This document shows, in pieces, positions 8,009 to 17,582 of a stretch of 50,190 bases of DNA. Each line of letters begins with the position of its first letter. Position 1 is the stretch's first letter. Below the pieces are notes generated by a model that saw only the letters and a program-made list of their open reading frames with translations, made no database searches and was not told the origin of the DNA. The position numbers and the translations under genes are program-made. The stretch comes from Gammaproteobacteria bacterium (lineage in GTDB: Bacteria; Pseudomonadota; Gammaproteobacteria; Enterobacterales; Alteromonadaceae), in NCBI GenBank assembly GCA_018825965.1, contig JAHKAA010000033.1, positions 1-50,190 of the forward strand. The letters are read 5' to 3'.

Positions 8009-9193
8009 ATGATTGAAAAAAACACACCCGCTTTTTATGCCGCCAGTTTTGCGCTTTGTCTGGCCGCTGTATTTGTGTTTGCCAACCTGCATATGCTGCA
8101 ACCTTTGTTGCCTTTGTTAAGCCGTGAGTTTCAACTGACGCCATTACAAACCAGCTGGAGCTACGCCATAGGTACTCTGGCTTTAGGTTTGTCATTATTA
8201 GTGTATGGGGCTTTGTCAGACGCCTACGGTCGCCGCGCTCTGTTGCTCTGGAGTCTGGGTGGTATGGCGCTGAGCACTCTGGCTTTAACTCAGGTGGAGT
8301 CTTATCAGTCACTTTTAATACTTCGGGCTTTGCAGGGCTTTTGTTTAGGTGGTCTGCCCGCTATTGCCATTGCATATATGGGTGAAGAATTCAGTAAAAC
8401 AGCCATGGTGGTGGCTGTGGGCTATTACATCAGCGCCAATTCGTTAGGCGGCATTAGCGGCAGATTGATGTCAGGCTGGTTTGGTGAAATGGATCACTGG
8501 CAATGGGCATTCTGGCCTATGGGGCTGGGTAGTGTGCTTTGCACTTATCTGGTCTGGCGCTATTTACCCAAATCCAGCCATTTTCAGAAACAGCCTTTTA
8601 AACTAAAACAAGCCATGTCAGACAACTGGTTTCATTTACGTCAGAAAACTCTGTTGCTGACCTATCTGATTGGGGGCCTTAACTTTTTTATCTTTTTAAA
8701 TCAGTACACTTTTGTGGCTTTCCGCTTGTCCGACAGCCCTTATTTATTATCAAGCGGCTGGATAGGTTTGTTATTTATCACCTATTTAACCGGCACTGTA
8801 GGTTCAGCGTTATCCGGCAAAGTAGGGCAGCGTATTCATCCCTCTTTAGGTATGGCGCTGGGCATTGTCATTATGATGCTGGGCACCATGCTGACGATAG
8901 TGAATGCCTTGCCTTTGATTGTCTCTGGATTTTTTATCAGCGCCTTTGGGTTTTTCCTCTGCCATTCGCTCGCCAGCAGTTGGGTCAATCAGCAGGCGGT
9001 GAAAGCCAAGGCCAGCGCCAGCGCTTTGTATCTGGTGTTTTATTATCTGGGCGCCAGTTCAGGTGGTTTGTATTTATCGCCCTTCTGGCAGCAGTGGGGC
9101 TGGAACGGCGTGGTGTTTGGCTCTTTGCTGATGTTTATGCTGACTTTGTTGTTAAGCCTGTACTTAAAACGTTGTGCTTTAAAAACGCATTAA
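8009..9193 (+). CDS. YnfM-type MFS transporter
   Basis: A 394-aa, 12-helix major facilitator. It resembles E. coli YnfM along its length: an early QPLLPLLSREF segment, the loop 2-3 motif GALSDAYGRR, YYISANSLGGISGR in helix 5, and AFGFFLCHSLASSW near helix 10. YnfM-type proteins belong to the multidrug/sugar-efflux branch and their natural substrate is uncertain. Transcription is divergent from the DUF885 gene across 172 nt. No strong ribosome-binding site is seen before the ATG. It is probably the only gene in its transcript, because the next gene has its own long leader. Confidence 0.85.
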   Translation: MIEKNTPAFYAASFALCLAAVFVFANLHMLQPLLPLLSREFQLTPLQTSWSYAIGTLALGLSLLVYGALSDAYGRRALLLWSLGGMALSTLALTQVESYQSLLILRALQGFCLGGLPAIAIAYMGEEFSKTAMVVAVGYYISANSLGGISGRLMSGWFGEMDHWQWAFWPMGLGSVLCTYLVWRYLPKSSHFQKQPFKLKQAMSDNWFHLRQKTLLLTYLIGGLNFFIFLNQYTFVAFRLSDSPYLLSSGWIGLLFITYLTGTVGSALSGKVGQRIHPSLGMALGIVIMMLGTMLTIVNALPLIVSGFFISAFGFFLCHSLASSWVNQQAVKAKASASALYLVFYYLGASSGGLYLSPFWQQWGWNGVVFGSLLMFMLTLLLSLYLKRCALKTH

Positions 9194-9244
9194 AATAACT
9201 TGCCATCATTTTGTCTGGCTTGTTAGCATAAGGCCACTTCCACC

Positions 9245-9314
9245 ATGAGTACCGCTGAAATGAACAACTAAATTCCCGAAAATTTGTAGTCGTTTTTTAC
9301 AAATCATCAGGAAT
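9245..9314 (+). promoter_or_regulatory. Possible leader (mini-ORF plus hairpin) before the ABC-F gene
   Basis: Between the MFS gene and the ABC-F gene lies a 9-codon ORF including stop (9245-9271, MSTAEMNN). A bulged hairpin follows immediately: ATTCC (9272-9276) with GGAAT (9310-9314) and ATTTGTA (9282-9288) with TACAAAT (9298-9304). Leader peptides with alternative hairpins control several antibiotic-resistance ABC-F genes. That such control operates here is inference only; no competing anti-terminator was identified. Confidence 0.35.
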
Positions 9315-9390
9315 GCTGTTGTTTAACAGGTTGTTGTCGCTTTTGTCTTTTTGTCTGTGAACACAGTCGACCTGTATTTCAGGAGTCTGT

Positions 9391-10971
9391 ATGTCTGAAT
9401 TATCTGCCGTATTGTTATGTCGCCAATTCCATTGGACCCATGCCGGTCTGGAGTTATTACACCCTGCTATTGATCTGCAACTGGAAGCAAAAGCTCAGGC
9501 TTTGGTGGGTTTCAATGGCTGTGGTAAGTCTTTGTTACTGCGTTGTTTAGCGGGTCTGGGCACTCAGCTGAGTTACAGTGGCGAACTGCATTGGCAGCAG
9601 CCATTTTATTATGTGTCACAACAAGAACCTGATCTTAGCCAAAGCATCAGCCGCTATCTGGGGGTACAGGCGTTGTTCGACGCCTTAGACAGGGTGGAAG
9701 CGGGTGCTGTGATCCAAGCCGATTTTGATTGCATTGGCGATCGCTGGCTGGCGAAAGCTGAGCTTAGGCAGTGGTTATTGGATTTAAACTTGCCCGCAGA
9801 TCCCACTTTGCCGCTGCGGGCTTTAAGTGGTGGTCAGTTGATGAAATTACGGCTGGCAAAGGCCTTTGCAACAAAGCAGTTTTTACTGCTCGATGAAGTA
9901 TCAAATCATTTGGATCAACACAGTCGTTTATGGCTGCATCAGCAGTTAAAGCGCTACAAAGCAGGGTATTTGCTGGTCAGCCATGATGTGGAGTTATTAT
10001 CGACAGTCGACTGTATCTACCAGCTCTCCCCTTTAGGGCTGGAGAAATATCAGGGCAACTACCAGGACTTTTTGCAGCAAAGCCTTAGGCAACAGCAGCA
10101 GTTGCAGCAGCAAAATGACAAGCTAAAACAACAACAAAAAAGCCAGCAACAGCAACAACAGCGTTTGCTTGAACAGCAACAGCAAAAACATCAGCAGGCG
10201 AAAAAAAATAAAGCACATACCAATCAGGCACCGATTTTACTGGGCAGAAAAGCGCAGCAGGCAGAACAAAGTCAGGGGCGTTTGCAGCTTCAGGTGCAGG
10301 CTCAGCAGCAGGAGTTAAGCGCTTTACGTCAACAACTGCAACGACAACTGGATTACCGGGAATTGCCTAAATTGCCGCATCTTACCAAAGTGAAAGCCTG
10401 CAGCGGGCCAGTGCTGTATTGCAACGGCCTGGTGTTGCCTTCTGGCTCAAAGGCAGAGTTGTCTTTTCAGCTGGGTATGCAGCAGCGCTGTTTAGTCACA
10501 GGAAAGAATGGCAGTGGTAAATCGACTTTACTTAAAGTACTGGCGGGTTTTATTCAGCCGAAATCTGGCGCGGTGCAGGTTAAACAACAGCCCTGGTATC
10601 TGGATCAGCATGTGTCTTTATTGGATGCTTTTCAGAATGGTGTAGAGGCCATCAAAGGCCTGACTGAACTGCGGCAGGAAGCGCAGATCCGTAGCTTGTT
10701 ATCTGGCATTGGCCTTACAGCACAGCGCTTTGCCGTACCTACGCAGCAACTCAGTGGAGGAGAGCGGATGAAGCTGCTGTTGCTTAGTCTGGCATTGCAG
10801 CCTTATGCCCCTTTTTTGCTGTTGGACGAGCCGGATAATCACCTGGATCTTCAGGCTCTGGCTATGCTCAAAAGCTTTTTACAGAGGTATCCGGCTGGTT
10901 TTATGCTGGTGACTCATCAGGAAGCACAGTGGCAGCAGCTGGAGTTTTCGGTTTTGGTGCGACTGGATTAA
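9391..10971 (+). CDS. ABC-F family ATPase with Gln-rich linker
   Basis: A 526-aa soluble protein with two ABC ATPase domains and no membrane segment, as in ABC-F translation factors that bind the ribosomal E site. NBD1: Walker A GFNGCGKS (40-47), signature LSGGQ (145-149), Walker B FLLLDE (164-169). NBD2: Walker A GKNGSGKS (371-378), signature LSGGE (454-458), Walker B ending LLLDEPDNHLD. NBD1 has LDEVSNHLD where LDEPTNHLD is usual. The linker between the domains, about 225-320, which in ABC-F proteins reaches toward the P-site tRNA, is extremely rich in glutamine. It is close to none of EttA, Uup, YheS or YbiT by eye. The role may be ribosome rescue or drug protection; undecided. Start ATG has AGGAG 8 nt upstream. 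Confidence 0.88.
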   Translation: MSELSAVLLCRQFHWTHAGLELLHPAIDLQLEAKAQALVGFNGCGKSLLLRCLAGLGTQLSYSGELHWQQPFYYVSQQEPDLSQSISRYLGVQALFDALDRVEAGAVIQADFDCIGDRWLAKAELRQWLLDLNLPADPTLPLRALSGGQLMKLRLAKAFATKQFLLLDEVSNHLDQHSRLWLHQQLKRYKAGYLLVSHDVELLSTVDCIYQLSPLGLEKYQGNYQDFLQQSLRQQQQLQQQNDKLKQQQKSQQQQQQRLLEQQQQKHQQAKKNKAHTNQAPILLGRKAQQAEQSQGRLQLQVQAQQQELSALRQQLQRQLDYRELPKLPHLTKVKACSGPVLYCNGLVLPSGSKAELSFQLGMQQRCLVTGKNGSGKSTLLKVLAGFIQPKSGAVQVKQQPWYLDQHVSLLDAFQNGVEAIKGLTELRQEAQIRSLLSGIGLTAQRFAVPTQQLSGGERMKLLLLSLALQPYAPFLLLDEPDNHLDLQALAMLKSFLQRYPAGFMLVTHQEAQWQQLEFSVLVRLD

Positions 10972-10987
10972 TCCAGTCTTAGCCAGG

Positions 10988-11401
10988 CTAATCCAGTCTT
11001 ACCCAGACCTCTTCAATTTTCATTCCATCTTCCATACCGCTATGCAGCCAGAGATTGTCTTTCAGTTCAGCTTTAAATTCGTAGGTTTTATTCAGCATGC
11101 TGGCGACTGAACCTGTTTGTGGAGTTTCGTGATAGTCATTGCCTTTCAACTGGTAAGTGCCTGTTAAGGCACTGCTGAAACTGCCGTCTTTATTAACAGT
11201 GACAAAACTAAAATGTCCTTTAGATAAAATTTTAACGGACTTCAGATCGTCAGCTGACAGTTTGATCACAGTGCCATCGGCCTTGGTGTAAACCGCAGAT
11301 TGAAGTGTCCAGCTGCCCTGGAGTGAGGTGGCTTCTGTGGCCTGCGATGGCGTGGCTGCACAGCAGAATATAATAAAAACCCAGAGGGCTAAGTGCTTCA
11401 T
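10988..11401 (-). CDS. Periplasmic lipocalin-like protein
   Basis: A 137-aa secreted protein: signal peptide ending near SQA (about residue 22), then a small all-beta domain starting LQGSWTL, a lipocalin-like opening with the conserved GxW, and ending EEVWVRLD. It resembles the DUF4488/lipocalin-like small domains; function unknown. I choose the ATG at 11401, because it has AAAGGA 7 nt upstream and begins a proper signal peptide. An upstream in-frame ATG at 11449 would add 16 unlikely residues. It is convergent with the ABC-F gene; the two stop codons lie inside a palindromic repeat. Confidence 0.7.
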   Translation of the reverse strand: MKHLALWVFIIFCCAATPSQATEATSLQGSWTLQSAVYTKADGTVIKLSADDLKSVKILSKGHFSFVTVNKDGSFSSALTGTYQLKGNDYHETPQTGSVASMLNKTYEFKAELKDNLWLHSGMEDGMKIEEVWVRLD

Positions 11402-11470
11402 TTTGTGTCCTTTTAGTAGTTTTTTAACCAGCCTTACTCTACAACACAAAATGGAAATTGATAACCCGCT

Positions 11471-12157
11471 TTAGTCAGCGCTCAGGCTGACGGTTTGAAA
11501 ACAACCTTCAGCTAAGTCAGCAAGGCAAAACTCTGCCAGTTGAATACGTTTGAGCTGCAGCACTTTGAAGCCTTGAGTGCGGCACATATAGCGGATTTGG
11601 CGGTTTAAACCCTGGGTCAGCACAATTTGAAAGCGATCAGCGCTAAGTTGAGTCACCTGACAAGGGCGGGATTGATAACTGTGAGGGCCAACAGTCCAAC
11701 TAACACCGGACGCCAATTGCTCTAAAGCCTGAGTTGTCAGTGTTTTATCCACTGTCACCTGATAGGTTTTTTCATGGTAAAAGTCAGGGTGTAACAAACG
11801 TTGTGCCAGTTCGCCATCATTGGTTAGCAGTACTAAGCCACAGGAGTCTTTATCCAGTCGTCCGACCGGAAATAGCCGCATTGGAAATTGCTGCAGCAAG
11901 TGATACAGGCTATCGGTTTTATCTGGATTGAGGTTGCAGTCTATGCCTACAGGTTTGTGGTACAACAGATAATGTTTTTCAGTGATGGCAGCAAAAGCTT
12001 GTTCATCGACCAGAATAAGGTCGTCAGCGTCGACATGGTCAATGTGATTGGCGGGTCTGTGATTTACCAGAACCCGGCCTTCGTCAATCAGCCTTGAGGC
12101 GGCTCGTCTTGAACAAAGGCCATGGTCGGCCAGGTATTTGGCTAAACGAATTTTCAT
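11471..12157 (-). CDS. rluF: RluF-like rRNA pseudouridine synthase
   Basis: A 228-aa enzyme of the RsuA/RluE/RluF branch. An N-terminal S4 RNA-binding domain (about 3-45, LAKYLADHGLCSRRAA) precedes the catalytic domain with GRLDKDSCGL, whose D102 is the expected nucleophile, and GLNRQIRYMC near 185. The segment HEKTYQVTVDK matches E. coli RluF, which modifies U2604 (and U35 of tRNA-Tyr). It lacks the long basic C-terminal tail of E. coli RluF, so the exact target may differ. It lies 24 nt downstream of rhlE on the same strand, fitting a small RNA-metabolism operon. Confidence 0.82.
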   Translation of the reverse strand: MKIRLAKYLADHGLCSRRAASRLIDEGRVLVNHRPANHIDHVDADDLILVDEQAFAAITEKHYLLYHKPVGIDCNLNPDKTDSLYHLLQQFPMRLFPVGRLDKDSCGLVLLTNDGELAQRLLHPDFYHEKTYQVTVDKTLTTQALEQLASGVSWTVGPHSYQSRPCQVTQLSADRFQIVLTQGLNRQIRYMCRTQGFKVLQLKRIQLAEFCLADLAEGCFQTVSLSAD

Positions 12158-12181
12158 CCGCCTTTCTACCTGATAAACAGC

Positions 12182-13606
12182 TTAAACCGCTGTGGTGGCT
12201 TTAGGCTTTGGTTTAAAACGGCGACGTTGACCGTTGCCGTTATTGTGCTCAGCCGCAGCTGTGGCCATATGACCTGCTGCTTGTGTCTGAATACCAGGTG
12301 TTTTTGGTGCTTCAAAACGGCGTGGTGGTTTTTGACCCGCAGGCTTTTGACCTGAGGCTGCTTTTTGTCCGCCATTGGTTCTTGGTTTAGTGCTGTTTGC
12401 ACTTTCACCTTGTGGCTTACGCACAGGACGAGGCGGGCGTGGAGCTTTAGCAATAGCTGTAACTGCATCCGGCAATGGATCCGGATTCATGCTTTGACTT
12501 GGCAGCTTGATACCAATTAAACGCTCGACTTGTCTTAATTGTGGTACTTCGTCCGGTGCGACAAAAGACACGGCTAAACCCGATTTACCGGCACGACCGG
12601 TACGACCTATACGGTGCACATAATCTGCAGGCGATCGTGGTAATGCAAAATTCACTACATAAGGTAGTTGGGAAATATCAATACCCCGGGCTGCAACGTC
12701 AGTCGCTACTAACACCTGCAGCTCATTGGCTTTAAAATCGGCCAGAGCTTTAGTGCGGGCGTTCTGGCTTTTATTGCCATGCAAAGCAGCAGAGGGAATA
12801 CCTGCAAAAGTCAGCTGTTCGCTTAAACGGTTGGCTTCGTGTTTGGTTGGCATAAATACCAGCACCTGTTGCCATTTGTTTTCAGTAATTAACTGGCACA
12901 AAGCTGCAGTTTTCTGGCCTTTACCCAGCAAATACACCTGCTGTTCAATTTTTTCAACAGTAGTGTTTTCCGGTGTGACCTGGATCATCAGCGGGTTTTG
13001 CAATAATCCCTGAGTTAAGCCTTTAATTTCATTGCTGAAGGTGGCAGAAAACAGCAGGTTTTGACGAACTTTTGGCAGCAAAGCCAGAATTTTTTTCAAA
13101 TCACGGATAAAGCCCATATCCAGCATACGGTCGGCTTCATCCAGTACCAGCATTTGCACCTGGTCCAGTTTTAAGGCGTTTTGGCTTAACAGATCCAATA
13201 AACGGCCAGGAGTGGCGGTTAATATATCCACGCCACCCCGTAAAGCCATCATTTGTGGGTTAATGCTAACGCCACCAAAGACAACATGGTGTTTTAATTT
13301 AGGGCTTAACTCTTTACCGTATTTCTGAATTTGTTCTTCAATCTGCGCCGCCAGTTCACGGGTCGGCGTTAAAATCAGCGCTTTGACCGGACGAGGTTTC
13401 TGGATAGGTTGTGCTGATAAAATTTGCAGTATAGGCAATACAAAGCTGGCCGTTTTACCTGTGCCGGTTTGAGCGGCAGCCAACAGATCACGACGCTGTA
13501 ACACAGCAGGAATGGCCTGTTGTTGAATAGGGGTAGGTTGGGTATAACCGGCCTGATGTACGGCCTCAACCAAAGCAGGGTTTAAACCCAAAGCAGAAAA
13601 TGACAT
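12182..13606 (-). CDS. rhlE: ATP-dependent RNA helicase RhlE
   Basis: A 474-aa DEAD-box helicase that unwinds short RNA duplexes and acts in ribosome assembly and RNA decay. Motifs from the ATG at 13606: Q-motif region ([10 protein letters not shown]), Walker A AQTGTGKT (45-52), DEAD (156-159), SATF, and [21 protein letters not shown] matches E. coli RhlE closely. The C-terminal 90 residues are basic, Pro/Lys/Arg-rich and disordered, as in RhlE. The frame is open to 13678 without a start signal; ATG 13606 has GAGA about 8 nt upstream and gives the family N-terminus MSFxxLGL. Confidence 0.95.
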   Translation of the reverse strand: MSFSALGLNPALVEAVHQAGYTQPTPIQQQAIPAVLQRRDLLAAAQTGTGKTASFVLPILQILSAQPIQKPRPVKALILTPTRELAAQIEEQIQKYGKELSPKLKHHVVFGGVSINPQMMALRGGVDILTATPGRLLDLLSQNALKLDQVQMLVLDEADRMLDMGFIRDLKKILALLPKVRQNLLFSATFSNEIKGLTQGLLQNPLMIQVTPENTTVEKIEQQVYLLGKGQKTAALCQLITENKWQQVLVFMPTKHEANRLSEQLTFAGIPSAALHGNKSQNARTKALADFKANELQVLVATDVAARGIDISQLPYVVNFALPRSPADYVHRIGRTGRAGKSGLAVSFVAPDEVPQLRQVERLIGIKLPSQSMNPDPLPDAVTAIAKAPRPPRPVRKPQGESANSTKPRTNGGQKAASGQKPAGQKPPRRFEAPKTPGIQTQAAGHMATAAAEHNNGNGQRRRFKPKPKATTAV

Positions 13607-13744
13607 TAAATTTCTCAAATAAAAGCGCGAACCCCAATTGGCCCACGCAAAAAGCCGCGCATTGTAACGGGAAAGCACTGGCGCGACCAGCGCTATTGTT
13701 GGTTTTTTGTGCAGTTTAGTGAATTGAGTGGAATTAAAGCTACA

Positions 13745-15052
13745 TTAATCGCCAAAACGAAGCGAAGCCAGTTTACTTAAGCCCATAGCGACAGAACCAA
13801 ACTGATCACCGCGGATCACCGGCACATCCGGCAATAACTGCTGCAGCATTTGTTGCACGCCAGGCACGGCTGAAGCACCACCGGTAACAAAAATACTGTC
13901 AGGTTTTACGCCTGCGCTTTGCAGGCACTGCTGGATCAGCTTACTGATACCGGATAACTCCTGATACAAGGCGTCCATCAGCTGTTGTTGCGACAGGTTT
14001 TGCGAAAGGCCCTGATCAATACGCTCCAGCACCACATCCACTGCTGCATCTTCGGTCAGTCCAATTTTGGCTTGTTCGGCTTTTTGATTCAGGTAATAAC
14101 TTAAATGCTGCTGATACAGCTGCACAAAACGATTTAACAGTTGTGGTTCAGCCGCCAACTCTTTTAAATCCAGCAACTCGTCATAGGTTTTTTCGGCATA
14201 AAACCGCTCCTGTGCATGAATATCGATAATATTCACTGCATCGCTGAACAAAGCACCTGGCAAAGGTTTGCCATCCAGCGCCAGACTCTGGCGGCCAAAA
14301 AGTTTCATTAAGCCATAAATAGTCAGCTTGATATCCATATCCACGCCACCTATACGTTTACCGCTGTGGCCTAATAAATCGCCGCTGCGATCAAATTTCT
14401 GGCTATGCTCTGGCCCAAGCCGGATCAGGCTGATATCGCTGGTACCGCCACCAATATCCACTACCAGCACCAGTTGCTCCTGAGTTAAATGCCTCTCGTA
14501 CTCAATGGCAGCTGCTACCGGCTCGTAGGCAAAATCGACTTCTTTAAAGCCAACTCTGCTTGCGGCCTGATTTAAAATTGCCAAAGCCCGTTCATCACCC
14601 AAAGCTAAATCTATGCCCTGAAAATGGATAGGGCGGCCAATCAGCACCCGTTCAACGGGATGCCCCAGTTTTTGCTCAGCGCCTTGTTTGATCCGGCCCA
14701 GCAATAAGGTCGCCACCTGGGTATAAATTTCAGTTTGAGCTGGCGTTAAACGGCTTCCCAGCATCGACTTTGGCGAGCGGATAAAGACGCCGCCTAAGGG
14801 GTCCATGCTGTAACGTTCGTGCGCGGCTTTACCGACCAGCACTGTACTGTTTTGCGCTAATAAACGGGTCAGGCTGGCCGACAGGTAGGCGTCTTCGTCT
14901 TCCGGATCACGTTGGCGTTCGATATACAAAGCTGAGCTTAAATAACGGCTGCCGTCCTGCTCCAAGGCTAATAAATGCGGCTGTTGCTCCAGCATAAAAC
15001 CGGCGGCACAGTTGGATGTACCAAAATCAACAGCAAGATAAGGGGCAGACAT
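13745..15052 (-). CDS. yegD: Hsp70-like protein YegD
   Basis: A 435-aa actin-fold ATPase of the Hsp70 family, cytoplasmic. Phosphate-1 motif DFGTSN (9-14), the segment IRSPKSMLG, phosphate-2 VVDIGGGTSD, and adenosine motif VTGGASAVPG. It is shorter than DnaK and has no peptide-binding lid, matching E. coli YegD along the whole length. YegD is a chaperone-like protein without an established client. Good AGGTGA ribosome-binding site before the ATG. It is transcribed in the same direction as rhlE, but the 138-nt gap suggests a separate promoter. Confidence 0.92.
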   Translation of the reverse strand: MSAPYLAVDFGTSNCAAGFMLEQQPHLLALEQDGSRYLSSALYIERQRDPEDEDAYLSASLTRLLAQNSTVLVGKAAHERYSMDPLGGVFIRSPKSMLGSRLTPAQTEIYTQVATLLLGRIKQGAEQKLGHPVERVLIGRPIHFQGIDLALGDERALAILNQAASRVGFKEVDFAYEPVAAAIEYERHLTQEQLVLVVDIGGGTSDISLIRLGPEHSQKFDRSGDLLGHSGKRIGGVDMDIKLTIYGLMKLFGRQSLALDGKPLPGALFSDAVNIIDIHAQERFYAEKTYDELLDLKELAAEPQLLNRFVQLYQQHLSYYLNQKAEQAKIGLTEDAAVDVVLERIDQGLSQNLSQQQLMDALYQELSGISKLIQQCLQSAGVKPDSIFVTGGASAVPGVQQMLQQLLPDVPVIRGDQFGSVAMGLSKLASLRFGD

Positions 15053-15090
15053 AAGATCACCTGTCAGAAAAAAGGGCGGCGAGTATAGCC

Positions 15091-16833
15091 TTAATCAGGG
15101 CGCTTGTCAGGCGCCAGAGGCAGGATTTTGGCCTCTCCGGCAGGTTGCCTGAACACTTGCAGTAAAAACTCAATAGCCTGAGGAGACTGATAAGAGTTAT
15201 GGCGCGATGGCACTATAACTTCCTGTACAGCCTGGTTTTGATGAGCACTAAAAAATGGCACCACGCCATCAGTGATTTGACTGCAGCTTTTTTCGTCCTT
15301 GCAGGATAAAGCGCCATCGCTGCCAATCACTGAATACACAGGTCGTTGATAATTCAGTTTATTTAAACCCTGCAACAATGGATGTCGGGGCGACAGCACC
15401 TGCACTGAGTGAGGGCCGCCGCCGTCCAGATATTCACGCATAGGTAAAGTCACTTTGTCCGGGCCCAGTTTTTGGATAAAGTCGCTCATTAATGAAGTAA
15501 AGTTTTTCGGTAAATTAATAAACCAGCCTGCCATTTTTGCCAGTACAGATTCAGAAGAGCCTGAGCCGCCATGTGGAGTATCCAGAAACACCACTTTGTC
15601 GATATAAGGCCTGGTGTTGAAAATAAAAATATCCTGCACTTTATCCAGTTCCTGCTGTGCATACCCAAGTTGCTCAGGCCGCTCTGTAAAACTTAAATCC
15701 CACAGCAAATAGCCGGTATTTTGGATCAGGGTTTTACTGATAATACCGCCCATGCTATGACCCACCACCAGCAGTTGATCCAACTCTGTTGTACCGCCAT
15801 TGGCTGTGAGCATGGCATGCAGCTCATCGAGTTTTTTGCGTAGCCGCATCGAATTGTAAAAAGGCGGAGGGCCTGAAGGGTAATAAGCATGCCAAATCTG
15901 ATAGCGTTGTTTTAATTCTTCATCCAACAATACCGCCATGGTTAATTCGTACCAAATCAGTGGGCTGGAATTTAAACCATGGATCATCAGCAACGGCTGT
16001 TTGTTATTTTGCAGCGGCGTCACGCTGTAAATGCCCAGTTTATTGTCAGCTAATTCGGCATTAAACAAACCCGGCAGTTCCAAATCCACCAGCCTGGCCT
16101 GCTGCATCAACCATAAATAGCTGCTGGCGGCGTCGTACAACAGTGGATAAGAGGCTGAGGCCAGTTGAAGTTGCATTGCACCTTGCATCAGATGGCCCTG
16201 CAGTGTCAGTTGAACCTGCATTTCTTTGGTAAATTTCAGCTCTTTGAGGCTGACAGTGACAGAGCGGAAGACTCCCTCTGGCGGATAATTTTTGTCCCAG
16301 CCTTTGCCTGTATTTTCCCGCCCGCCCACCAGGCTGACACCTAAACCAGCGCCAGAAACTTTTTGATGATGGCTTTTAATAGCCCTGAATTCGCTGGCTA
16401 AAACGAAGTGTTCAAAAGGCAATCCGGCTTCATCCAGAGGGGGTTCCAGGACGATACGAAGCGCCGGATGACGGTATTTTTGTTTGGGCAGCATCAGCTG
16501 TAAAAAGCGGGTCAGGCTCTGGTTATATAAGGTGGTTGCTTGCTGCAGCTCTGAGCCTGCAAGCTGGGAAGAGGATAACCAAAGCTGGGCACAACTGAGT
16601 TGCAACAGACTTTTATTGGCGGTGTCGTCCGGCACGCTTAATAAATCAGGGCAATACAAAGCCAGCTCTTCTGCGCTCATTTGCTGCATACGGGCATATT
16701 GATAACTAAACAGCTGATTGGCTTCTAAAGCCCTTTTCGTTGATGGCAATAGTTTTAAAAAGTGGGGGCTGCTGCACCCCGCAAACAGAAAGAGGCAAAA
16801 AAACAGCACGCTTTTTTGAAGCTTTGTCTGCAC
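15091..16833 (-). CDS. Lipase-like alpha/beta-hydrolase lipoprotein
   Basis: A 580-aa surface or periplasmic lipoprotein: signal peptide with lipobox FAGC (C20), an N-terminal region of about 260 residues without recognised domain, then an alpha/beta-hydrolase domain. The nucleophile elbow is GHSMG (358-362, Ser360), the oxyanion region is MIHGLNSS (H285-G286), and SRHNSY near 553 probably carries the catalytic His. Such proteins are annotated as esterase/lipase-like; substrate unknown. It is upstream of yegD on the same strand, 38 nt apart, so the two may be co-transcribed. Confidence 0.82.
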   Translation of the reverse strand: MQTKLQKSVLFFCLFLFAGCSSPHFLKLLPSTKRALEANQLFSYQYARMQQMSAEELALYCPDLLSVPDDTANKSLLQLSCAQLWLSSSQLAGSELQQATTLYNQSLTRFLQLMLPKQKYRHPALRIVLEPPLDEAGLPFEHFVLASEFRAIKSHHQKVSGAGLGVSLVGGRENTGKGWDKNYPPEGVFRSVTVSLKELKFTKEMQVQLTLQGHLMQGAMQLQLASASYPLLYDAASSYLWLMQQARLVDLELPGLFNAELADNKLGIYSVTPLQNNKQPLLMIHGLNSSPLIWYELTMAVLLDEELKQRYQIWHAYYPSGPPPFYNSMRLRKKLDELHAMLTANGGTTELDQLLVVGHSMGGIISKTLIQNTGYLLWDLSFTERPEQLGYAQQELDKVQDIFIFNTRPYIDKVVFLDTPHGGSGSSESVLAKMAGWFINLPKNFTSLMSDFIQKLGPDKVTLPMREYLDGGGPHSVQVLSPRHPLLQGLNKLNYQRPVYSVIGSDGALSCKDEKSCSQITDGVVPFFSAHQNQAVQEVIVPSRHNSYQSPQAIEFLLQVFRQPAGEAKILPLAPDKRPD

Positions 16834-17045
16834 CTGCAGCTCCTGTTTGTCTGTGGATATGGCGTTAGTCTGTCAGATTATCCTGTCTGATACCAAACAA
16901 AATTTATATTAAAAATCAGTCACTCAGCTATAGTATGGGCAGTATTGTCCGGCAGTTTAAAAGTTTTTTATCAGTGTATTTAAACCTTTTGCCACTGTGC
17001 ATGCGACTAAACAGATAACAACAGCAATAAAACAACAGGAACAGG

Positions 17046-17582
17046 ATGTTAAGGTCTGAATGTCCGGAACAGAACGTGTTGCCCATGGATGATCTGGTGC
17101 GCTTATCACAGCAGGGCGACCGCGTAGCGTTCAGGCAATTGTATCAGCAGCATTGTGGCCGGGTTTATGCGGTTTGTATGCGGCTGCTGGCCGATCGCAG
17201 CAAAGCGGAAGATGCCTGTCAGGAAGTATTTGTAAAGGTCTGGCAACAACTGTCAGTGTTTCGTGGGGACAGTAGTTTCAGTACCTGGCTGCATAGCATT
17301 GCAAGTCGCACCGCAATCGACTTATGGCGCCAGGACAAACTACTGCGGCTGGCTACGGAAGAGCTGCCCGAAGTGGCAGGCGCTGAATTAGGCCAGAGTC
17401 GTGAGTTAGAGCAATTAATTTTACGCTTGCCCCATCAGGCAAGAGCTGTGTTTGTGTTGTTTGCTTTAGAAGGCTATCAGCATCAGGAAATTGCAGAATT
17501 GTTGGGCATAGCCGAAGGCAGTTCAAAATCGCAATACCACAGAGCACGGCAGTTATTACGGGAGTGGTTAGATGAAAACTGA
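17046..17582 (+). CDS. ECF-type RNA polymerase sigma factor
   Basis: A 178-aa extracytoplasmic-function sigma factor with region 2 (about 24-90, DACQEVFVKVW and FSTWLHSIASRTAIDLWR) and region 4 (about 120-172, HQEIAELLGIAEGSSKSQYHRARQLL). It starts at ATG 17046, with AGGA 5 nt upstream. It overlaps the anti-sigma gene by 11 nt, so the two are translationally coupled. A possible autoregulatory promoter lies in the 212-nt upstream gap, which contains the near-repeat TGTCAGAT/TGTCTGAT but no confident match. Confidence 0.92.
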   Translation: MLRSECPEQNVLPMDDLVRLSQQGDRVAFRQLYQQHCGRVYAVCMRLLADRSKAEDACQEVFVKVWQQLSVFRGDSSFSTWLHSIASRTAIDLWRQDKLLRLATEELPEVAGAELGQSRELEQLILRLPHQARAVFVLFALEGYQHQEIAELLGIAEGSSKSQYHRARQLLREWLDEN

